From: JAZKFP01 sp040386355
Lineage (GTDB): Bacteria > Pseudomonadota > Gammaproteobacteria > Pseudomonadales > UBA6940
Length of the DNA stretch: 29,376 nucleotides
Direction: 5' to 3'
Assembly: GCA_040386355.1 (NCBI GenBank)
Contig: JAZKFP010000123.1
Span: 1 to 29,376, forward strand
Shown: positions 23,323 through 29,376 of the stretch, piece by piece
Position numbering within the stretch: position 1 is the stretch's first letter
Layout of the letters: each line of letters starts with the position of its first letter
The notes under the pieces: model-generated
What the model was told of the DNA's origin: nothing
The model's input: only the letters and a program-made list of their open reading frames with translations
The model's database searches: none
Translations under genes and position numbers: made by a program

Positions 23323-24528
23323 ATGAAAATAACTATAAGTAATACAAATACTTCAACGAATTTACAGGCACAAAATATTTCACGTTTAAGAATTATTTTA
23401 TAAAATATTTTTCACTTTCAGACATATAATAGAAATAATGCTGTGAAAATTTTCTCACCGTCATTGCCAATTACTTATTCCAATATGCGGTCACCCTTTT
23501 CAACAGAAAAAATAATCGATCCAAGGCTCATCTAATCTTTAACGCCCAATTTATCAAAAGCAGTTCTACAGCCGCAGAGCTATATGAGTACACATATCAA
23601 AATCGAGGATTTAATTAAATCCAGCTCAGAAACTGATATGTATTTTTGGAATCATCCAAGCTTTGAAGGTAATCCTAAGCGTATATTGGATATGCAAGAA
23701 TTTAGTAAATGTATAGATCAGCCTACAGAGGGCGATAGCGAAGGCATTAAAGTTCTTCATGACATAACTCATGAAAAATTTTACGTAAAATTTACGCATA
23801 CACCAGAACATGTCTTTGCCCAAAAAAGCTTCAGGCAACTGTACAATTTATTTTATGAAAATATATTTACGAAATCTGTTCCTGAAAATTTCCTTTGTTT
23901 TAATATCAGTCAAGTGGAAAATGGAACAGTCGAAATTGCTAGTCGCAACCTATGTACGCTTGAGGAGATAAGTACTAGTGGATAGTGGACTTACATCTGA
24001 ATACGTAAATCAAGCGCATGAGATGTTAGAAGCTATAGAAGTTATTCATAGAGTTGTAGGAAATACTGATGAGTATCAACACAATGTGATGATAGAAGTT
24101 AATCCGGTAACTGGACAATCTATACGTCCACAAATTTTAGACTTGGGCGATACTTTTATATTTTGGGAGAAGAGAGTTCCTGTGAACAGAGCACCCAGAC
24201 CAGAACTTATTGAGGTTTTATACGGTCCTTATGCGCATCTTCAAGATCGTCGATATACCCATAGTGAGATACAACACTAAATGCGTTTGTGGCTCTTAAA
24301 ACAGACTCTCATAACCCTATACATCCAAAAATTCAGGAAATTTCAAACCGCTATTTTTCTGGAGATTCATTCACGAGAGAGCAAATTGCGCGCACAATTC
24401 AGGCTTGAATTAACTCAACTTGTAGTAGTCCAAGAATTGAAGAAGACTTTGAGATATTATTGATTGAAAGACGGCCAGTGCGTTATCATCCGGACATTGT
24501 TTATGCCTACAGTAGTTTTCGAAACTGA
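23323..24528 (+). pseudogene. Kinase-like paralogue 2, full-length pseudogene
   Basis: A third member of the family, traceable from ATG 23323 (MKITISNTNT) to the TGA at 24526. Lesions: TAA at 23401-23403; TAA at 23533-23535, where paralogue 3 has Gln (a CAA to TAA change); a frameshift near 23960-23985; a frameshift near 24255-24265; and TGA at 24406-24408, where paralogues have Arg (IQA-stop-INS against IQARINS). Between these the homology is clear: MRSPFSTEKIIDPRL, YFWNHPSF, EGDSEGIK, RQLYNLFYEN, RPQILDLGDTFIFWEK and NRYFSGDSFTREQIARTIQA. The catalytic-like motif is altered to GNTDEYQHN, losing the His of D-x-H-x-x-N. Short open stretches inside could still be translated but would lack a complete domain. 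Confidence 0.88.
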
Positions 24529-24611
24529 TGTTTTTTGTTGAGTTAACACTGCAAACTTACTTAATATTGCGAAATGCGAAATTCTTCTAATACTCTTCTT
24601 TGGTTTTTACC

Positions 24612-25769
24612 ATGCGTCAATATTTCCTGCCATTTATCCCTTGCCTTACCCTTAAACCTACAGACGATTTGAAAATTCCGTTACGTAATGATGAAACAAT
24701 ACTACCTGCTCCGTTGCATACGCTTGAAAATCAACTGGTTAGCCCTTCAAATCATGAAATCTTTTTAGAATGTATAACTTTGATTGATGGTACTTTACCA
24801 AAGATTAAACCAACCGTTGATCCATCATATAATGTGAGCCCGTCATTACATATTCTTGAATGTGATGTAGAAAAATATTTAAATTTTAGCGAGCCGCCTT
24901 TTTCCACTGTAGCAAATATTATTACTCATCATTTAAGGTTTCCTAATTCACTGCTATACCAGATAGATGATAATGATTTTGAAAATATTTCAAATAAATT
25001 AATTTTTAAGGCAATGGATTTATCTCGTACTCTTGATATTCCACAATATCGAATTAAATTAAATGAGCAGCCGCTATATGATGGACATAAAATTTACTTA
25101 CCTCATACGCCACCCATCATTGCAATTAGTAAACCGGAATTAATTGAAAAAAATCAATTCTGGCAATATTTGTTGCATGAACCACAAACAATAGTAGATT
25201 TAAGTGATTCGCGAGATAACTATGCACCTACCAGTTCACATGATTTTTTACTCCAAAATATAAATCATGAAAAAATACAACTAAAATCAGAGAGCAGAAT
25301 TTTTATTAACCCTAAAGCTCTTGGCTCATCATTGCATCAAACTTTAGAACTCACCTCAGATATATCTCCAACAAATACAATTGATCGAATTCATTTTAAT
25401 AAATGGTCTGACTTTGGAATTATTTCGGTAAAGGCTTTGCAAAACTTAGCCAAAGAAACTATTAAAATTGCGCATAATAAATATGAAGGTCAATTAATTG
25501 TACATTGCCGAGGAGGTATTGGACGAACCGGCACATTTCTCACTTATTTAAGTGTGCGTGAGCAGATTAAATATCGACTCAAGAACAATATGACGGTGTC
25601 AGGTTCAGAAATTGTTCGCCTTATTTCGATTACAAATGTTTTAGGAAAGTTATATCGGGATATTTATTTTATCGAAACAAAAGAACAATTGGGATTAGTT
25701 TTCAATGCAGTCATTAATGATGTTTTGACCAATAAAGAAATTTTAAAAAAAGAAGTTTCTTTAAATTGA
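24612..25769 (+). CDS. Eukaryotic-like protein tyrosine phosphatase
   Basis: 385-residue protein whose C-terminal half is a classical PTP domain. The start is the ATG at 24612; an upstream TTG at 24600 adds four residues. Visible PTP motifs in order are PPIIAISKPELIEKNQFWQY (matching the Q-P...FW block), TIVDLSD, the WPD-like loop KWSDFG with Asp267 as general acid, and the P-loop VHCRGGIGRTGTF with Cys299 and Arg305 (CX5R). After it comes EIVRLISITNVLGKLYRDIYFI at the Q-loop position, where the usual Gln is not conserved. The N-terminal 150 residues match nothing I know. There is no signal peptide. Such PTPs in bacteria are typically secreted effectors (YopH, SptP), so a host target is plausible. 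It sits between kinase-like genes on the same strand, each with its own leader. Confidence 0.82.
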   Translation: MRQYFLPFIPCLTLKPTDDLKIPLRNDETILPAPLHTLENQLVSPSNHEIFLECITLIDGTLPKIKPTVDPSYNVSPSLHILECDVEKYLNFSEPPFSTVANIITHHLRFPNSLLYQIDDNDFENISNKLIFKAMDLSRTLDIPQYRIKLNEQPLYDGHKIYLPHTPPIIAISKPELIEKNQFWQYLLHEPQTIVDLSDSRDNYAPTSSHDFLLQNINHEKIQLKSESRIFINPKALGSSLHQTLELTSDISPTNTIDRIHFNKWSDFGIISVKALQNLAKETIKIAHNKYEGQLIVHCRGGIGRTGTFLTYLSVREQIKYRLKNNMTVSGSEIVRLISITNVLGKLYRDIYFIETKEQLGLVFNAVINDVLTNKEILKKEVSLN

Positions 25770-25911
25770 TAGCACTACTACCGACAATGATATTGTATAT
25801 TCTATGTGCTTTGCGATTTTAGCAAATAAAAGACCAAGATTTTATCAAAATGTGTAAACAATGTGGGCTTGTATTCAATTATTTGATTAATGATTTTCAT
25901 AATAAAAAAAT

Positions 25912-25939
25912 TTATCAATTTGCGAGTGCATGTTATAAA
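25912..25939 (+). promoter_or_regulatory. Candidate promoter for kinase-like gene 3
   Basis: TTATCA at 25912-25917 and TATAAA at 25934-25939 with a 16-base spacer, about 45 bases before the ATG at 25983. The boxes match sigma-70 consensus at 4 and 5 of 6 positions. The interval after the phosphatase gene is 213 bases, consistent with independent transcription. Confidence 0.35.
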
Positions 25940-25982
25940 TAAAACCTTGTTCTTTGCCTCATAATAATTAGAAGAAAAAACT

Positions 25983-27347
25983 ATGAAAGTATTTACGGGA
26001 AATAATTCAACAAAAAAGCCAGAGACTTTAAACCTTTCTAGTCGCAACTCTACTTTGAGCCGCCTTATATCAAGGGTATGCAGATACAACAGAACATCTA
26101 ACGAGCCATTAACTGTACCAACATTGCGATCTCCCTCAGAATCAAAAGCATTATTAGAGCCACGACAAATTCAACCCACCACTCCCCGTTTAACTAAAAA
26201 TGTGCTTAAACCACAGAGCTTGATGGTAGAACCTATTTCTCTAGAACATTTATCAACAACAGACATCGTTGGAATTTTTAAGTGGCATCACCCAAGCTTT
26301 GATAGCAGTCCAGAACTTATTTTGAACACAGCTCAATATTATCCAACTGAAGAACAACCAAAAGCGGGAGACAGCTCAGGTTCGAAAATTGAAAATAATA
26401 TAACGAAAGAAAATTTTTACTTTAAATTAATTAATACTCCTTCTCATGCCTGGGCTCAGAAAGGTACAGAGCAACTTTATAATCTTTTTTATGAAAACAC
26501 AGGAATTACGCCTACCCCAGAAAATTTTTTGTGCTTTGATATGGACCGTCTTGAAGATGGCATCGTTGGAATTGCTAGTCGGATTAACCCAAACATTACT
26601 ACTTTATTTGACTATACCGAGACTTTATTAGAACGACAAAAAACGTTAGAAATTACAGCTTTTAATCGAGACACTCATTTATCGCATGAAGAAGCATCCA
26701 ATAGACCCGCAGATGAAATTGATCTTATTGCTCATCAGTTAAATGATGATTTGGAAAACATCAATACTTGGAATAATCAAATCGAAAATTTTTTGGTAGC
26801 TGCTCATGAAATGCTGGAAGGATTAGAAATTGTTCATCGCATTTTAGGAAATCATGACGTGCATCAAACAAATGTGATGCTGGAAATCAATCCAGATAAC
26901 TTGGAACCTATTCGCCCACAAGTTTTAGACCTTGGCGATACATTTACGCACTGGGAAAAAGGTGAGCCTGTATTACGAGCACGTCAGCCTGAGTTAAATG
27001 CCTCACTATTTGGACCTTGGGTTCATTTGAAAGACAGGCTTCACACGCCTAGTGAAATCTCTATTTTAGAAAATTTTTTAACATATGATATTTCAATTGT
27101 TAACCCAAAAATTGAGTCTATAGTAAATCGATATTTTTCTGGATCTGAACAAACAAGACAAATTATCACTAAAACAATTCAGGCGCGAATCAATTCCGCT
27201 TTCAAAAAATCAGGCTTACAGGAAAACTCAGACGAACTTATTGGACTAAGAAAACCAAATCGTTACAACGATTCTATTATTCATAATAATTTTCGCACAT
27301 TAAACTCAATGCAATCAATAAGGGATTACATTCGACCTAAACCTTAA
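25983..27347 (+). CDS. Atypical kinase-like protein 3 (HipA / PI3-4-kinase-like motifs)
   Basis: 454-residue intact paralogue of the protein at 22037-23275. AGAAG precedes ATG 25983. Conserved order: TTPRLTKNVLKPQSLM, WHHPSF, KAGDSSGSK (127-135), FYFKLI, KGTEQLYNLFYENTGITPTP, IGIASRINPN, then GNHDVHQTN with Asp292, His294 and Asn297, DLGD (316-319), and NRYFSGSEQTRQ near the C terminus, ending with a KPNRYND block also found in paralogue 1. Between IASRINPN and the catalytic-like motif it carries about 30 more residues than paralogue 1 (a charged, helical segment around TAFNRDTHLSHEEASNRPAD), probably an inserted helical hairpin. All putative active-site residues are retained, so it is the best candidate for an active enzyme. 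No export signal is visible; a type IV or other secretion signal cannot be judged by eye. Confidence 0.78.
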   Translation: MKVFTGNNSTKKPETLNLSSRNSTLSRLISRVCRYNRTSNEPLTVPTLRSPSESKALLEPRQIQPTTPRLTKNVLKPQSLMVEPISLEHLSTTDIVGIFKWHHPSFDSSPELILNTAQYYPTEEQPKAGDSSGSKIENNITKENFYFKLINTPSHAWAQKGTEQLYNLFYENTGITPTPENFLCFDMDRLEDGIVGIASRINPNITTLFDYTETLLERQKTLEITAFNRDTHLSHEEASNRPADEIDLIAHQLNDDLENINTWNNQIENFLVAAHEMLEGLEIVHRILGNHDVHQTNVMLEINPDNLEPIRPQVLDLGDTFTHWEKGEPVLRARQPELNASLFGPWVHLKDRLHTPSEISILENFLTYDISIVNPKIESIVNRYFSGSEQTRQIITKTIQARINSAFKKSGLQENSDELIGLRKPNRYNDSIIHNNFRTLNSMQSIRDYIRPKP

Positions 27348-27358
27348 GTTTTTACATA

Positions 27359-27595
27359 TATAGCGAACGCAGATGAGAATTCCACGTTGTAATATCTTAT
27401 AAGTGGTGTTTTGTGGAAAAATACATGCGAGCGAAAGATGTTTTGCCCCTACATTAATCCTCAAAGACTCGGATATTTCTAGGAAAGTGAACATTTTATG
27501 TAAGGGCGAAACATCTTTCGCCCGTGTTGAACGCTGCCTATTTCCTATTAAATATTAGAAAAGTGTTTTAGGAAATTTCATGTGCGTTTGGTATA
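27359..27595 (+). mobile_element. MITE/REPIN-like element, copy C
   Basis: 237-bp copy beginning TATAGCGAACGCAGATGAG and ending TTTCATGTGCGTTTGGTATA, in the same orientation as B and D. Inner arms are at 27428-27452 and 27500-27524. They match each other as inverted repeats at 22 of 25 positions and share a core (ACATCTTT) different from that of copy B. It starts 12 bases after the stop of kinase-like gene 3. No coding content. Confidence 0.85.
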
Positions 27596-27832
27596 TACCA
27601 AATGCAGATGAGTTTTTCCGGGTGAAATGGTTTATGAAAACTGTTGTGTGGGAAAGCACATGCGGGCGAATAATTATTCGCCCCTACGACAACCGTTACA
27701 GATTTAGGTATTTTTAGGAGAGTGATCATTTTTTGTAGGGGCGAAAAATCTTTCGCCCGTTTTAAGCGCTGCCTGTTACTGATGGAATATTAGAAAAGTG
27801 TTTTAGGAAAACTCCTTTACGTTTACTACATA
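27594..27832 (+). mobile_element. MITE/REPIN-like element, copy D, abutting copy C
   Basis: About 239 bp. It begins TATACCAAATGCAGATGAG inside the TATATA that ends copy C, so the two copies are fused head to tail. The left arm (27663-27687) contains a perfect 20-bp palindrome, GGGCGAATAATTATTCGCCC. The right arm (27735-27759) carries the different core GGGCGAAAAATCTTTCGCCC. The right terminal repeat is degraded (CTCCTTTACGTTTACTACATA). It ends 22 bases before the stop of the convergent LplT-PlsC gene, so its hairpins may also serve as a transcription barrier. Confidence 0.82.
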
Positions 27833-27853
27833 CCAGGCAAAAAATCATTATTA

Positions 27854-29376
27854 CTATCCTTGCATTACAATAATTTGATTTCGCAGTTTTTCTATTTCTA
27901 CTTGAGTTGCAGCGATAGGTTCTGCAACCTTCCAACTAACTCGCGACCAAAACCTTTTTGGTAATCGTGTTAATGCTGGCTTACCTTTGTGACTGAAAAA
28001 ACTTCCCCATAAACCACACAGAGCTGTAGGAATAACCGGCACTGGATCTTTCTCTAAAATTCGCAAAAGGCCTGTTTTAAATTCCCCAACTTCACCATCC
28101 AGTGTTAATTTTCCTTCTGGGAAAATACAGATCAATTCTCCATTTTTCAAAGCTTTTGAAATTTCATCAAAGGCTTTTTCATACGCTTCAGGATTTTTTG
28201 TTTTTGAATCGATAGGAATTGCTTTAATAACTCGAAAAATAAAATTCAAAAGAGGCAATTCATAAATTGGCTTGTACATAATAAATCGTACAGGGCGTGG
28301 GCTTAATCCACCAATAATTAATGCATCAACATAACTTACGTGATTAGAAACTATTATTGCGCCCCCGGATTTTGGAAGATGCTCTAAGCCTTCACCTTTC
28401 ACGCGATACATAATCTTTATAATGCACCACATCATAAAACGGACTACAAATTCTGGGACTACAGTAAATATATAAATTGATACTAAAAAATTTAATACAA
28501 CCAAAAGCAAGAAAAAATCTGCTAAAGAAATTTTAAGTATTACTAATGTAAAAATTCCCGTTAATGCCGACATCACCATAAACAAAGCGTTTAAAATATT
28601 ATTTGCTGCAATCATTCTTGCTCGTGATTTTTCCTCACTGCGTTCTTGAATAAAAGAATATAAAGGTACGATATATAATCCACCAGAAATTCCGATCAAT
28701 AGCAAATCAATAAAAACGCGCCAATGGGTTTCTGAAGTTAGAGCAGACGACATAGTAAATAATTCTTGCACTTCCAAGGGTTTGATCATGCCCAGATCAA
28801 TTCCAAACAGACTTAATCCCAAAGCACCGAGCGGAACTAAGCCAATCTCAACTCGATTACCTGATAAAAAATGACACAAAAATGATCCCAGACAAATTCC
28901 GATAGAAAATGCAATAAGCAATAAAGCCATGACACTTTCTTGGCTCATTAAAAAAGTTTTAGTGTATTCAGGTAATTGAGTTAAATAAGCAGCACCTAAA
29001 AACCAAAACCAAGAAATACCTAGCATAGATAAAAATAATGTTCGGTGCGCATATGCTGCTTGTAAAACACTTAACGTTGTGGTTTTTTCAGTAGAATCTG
29101 ATTTTGTTTGTGCAGTGGGCGCTAAAGGAATTTTTCTAGAACATTGCCAACCAAAAACTGCAAATAAAATAAGTAATGAACTTACCCATACAGTCGGATT
29201 TGTCGTTTCGAATACTAATCCTGCGATTAAATTTCCTAATAATATTGCTAAAAAAGTTCCAGTTTCAACCCAAGCATTTGCATGCGTTAATTCCTGTGCA
29301 GGAACATGCTGTGGAATAATGCTGTATTTTGCTGGTCCAAATAAGGTGGAATGAACTCCCATTCCAAAAAGCAAAG
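27854..29376 (-). CDS. LplT-like MFS transporter fused to PlsC acyltransferase (partial, 5' end outside window)
   Basis: The last 507 codons of a gene that starts beyond the window end; an internal Met in the frame is not the true start because the first MFS helices would be missing. The N-terminal part is an LplT-type lysophospholipid flippase (MGVHSTLFGPAKYSIIPQHV, ELTHANAWVETGTFLAILLGN) with about nine hydrophobic spans here. The C-terminal part is a PlsC 1-acylglycerol-phosphate acyltransferase: catalytic HX4D in SNHVSYVDA (His codon at about 28340-28342), the GGLSPRPVRFIMYK block, FPEGKLT, and VPVIPTALCGLWGSFF. The combination imports lysophospholipid across the inner membrane and re-acylates it. 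Fusions of this kind, sometimes with a third acyl-ACP synthetase domain, are known; this one stops after the acyltransferase. Confidence 0.92.
   Translation of the reverse strand, partial: LLFGMGVHSTLFGPAKYSIIPQHVPAQELTHANAWVETGTFLAILLGNLIAGLVFETTNPTVWVSSLLILFAVFGWQCSRKIPLAPTAQTKSDSTEKTTTLSVLQAAYAHRTLFLSMLGISWFWFLGAAYLTQLPEYTKTFLMSQESVMALLLIAFSIGICLGSFLCHFLSGNRVEIGLVPLGALGLSLFGIDLGMIKPLEVQELFTMSSALTSETHWRVFIDLLLIGISGGLYIVPLYSFIQERSEEKSRARMIAANNILNALFMVMSALTGIFTLVILKISLADFFLLLVVLNFLVSIYIFTVVPEFVVRFMMWCIIKIMYRVKGEGLEHLPKSGGAIIVSNHVSYVDALIIGGLSPRPVRFIMYKPIYELPLLNFIFRVIKAIPIDSKTKNPEAYEKAFDEISKALKNGELICIFPEGKLTLDGEVGEFKTGLLRILEKDPVPVIPTALCGLWGSFFSHKGKPALTRLPKRFWSRVSWKVAEPIAATQVEIEKLRNQIIVMQG

Noticed and set aside
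24281..24463. Separate 60-codon gene after the second kinase-like fragment
   Set aside because: The homologous frame is a different one (NRYFSGDSFTREQIARTIQA), so this frame is a shadow within the pseudogene.
24569..24580. CTTAATATT before the phosphatase gene as a PmrA-type box
   Set aside because: Only one half-site matches; the expected second TTAA half-site at proper spacing is missing.
27359..27832. CRISPR-like array suggested by repeated palindromes
   Set aside because: The repeats are about 236-bp elements with terminal inverted repeats, not short direct repeats with unique spacers, and no cas genes are present.

Overview
The window (29,376 bases, AT-rich) reads as gammaproteobacterial chromosome. 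The evidence is a divergent yhfA/crp pair as in E. coli, a YccF protein, a RhlE-type helicase, an sbp-cysTWA sulfate importer and a frmA/fghA formaldehyde pathway, all with gammaproteobacterial-style sequences. Eukaryotic-like signalling genes (three atypical-kinase-like paralogues and a classical tyrosine phosphatase) suggest a host- or amoeba-associated lineage, perhaps Legionellales-like. That placement is inference, because no rRNA or other phylogenetic marker is present.

Layout. 1-346: no convincing gene, three small hairpins. 347-1597: yhfA (-) and crp (+), divergent. 1748-3562: two tandem outer-membrane beta-barrel paralogues (-), separated by a 235-bp MITE/REPIN-like element (copy A). 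3711-6489: RhlE-like helicase with a very long Arg/Ser-rich tail (-), element copy B, and yccF (-). 6857-10995: four-gene operon (+) of DUF4331 protein, small lipoprotein, membrane-anchored TPR protein and HupE/UreJ-like membrane protein. 11289-12464: Zn alcohol dehydrogenase of the formaldehyde-dehydrogenase-like group (+). 12517-17602 (-): frmA, then a decayed AAA-ATPase plus DUF4435 pair resembling the PARIS (AriA/AriB) antiphage system, then an exported glutathione peroxidase and fghA. 17787-21800 (+): sulfate ABC transporter. 22037-27347 (+): accessory island of kinase-like gene 1 (intact), kinase-like gene 2 (full-length pseudogene), a tyrosine phosphatase, and kinase-like gene 3 (intact). 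27359-27832: two abutting copies (C, D) of the MITE/REPIN-like element. 27854-29376 (-): LplT-like transporter fused to a PlsC acyltransferase, cut by the window end.

Functions. FrmA oxidises S-hydroxymethylglutathione and FghA hydrolyses the resulting S-formylglutathione. The peroxidase and the second Zn dehydrogenase nearby make this an aldehyde/peroxide detoxification neighbourhood. The broken AAA/DUF4435 pair sits exactly between frmA and the peroxidase, so it looks like a defence cassette that inserted there and then died by point mutations.

The most novel-looking part is 22037-27347. The kinase-like family shares an N-terminal W-x-HPxF region, a GDSxGxK loop, a D-x-H-x-x-N catalytic-like motif and a DLGD metal-binding-like motif. 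It surrounds a PTP with an intact CX5R loop. This suggests a paired kinase/phosphatase effector set, but there is no direct evidence of secretion or activity. The second notable signal is the four-copy, about 236-bp element with terminal inverted repeats and two inward-facing GTAG-headed hairpins.
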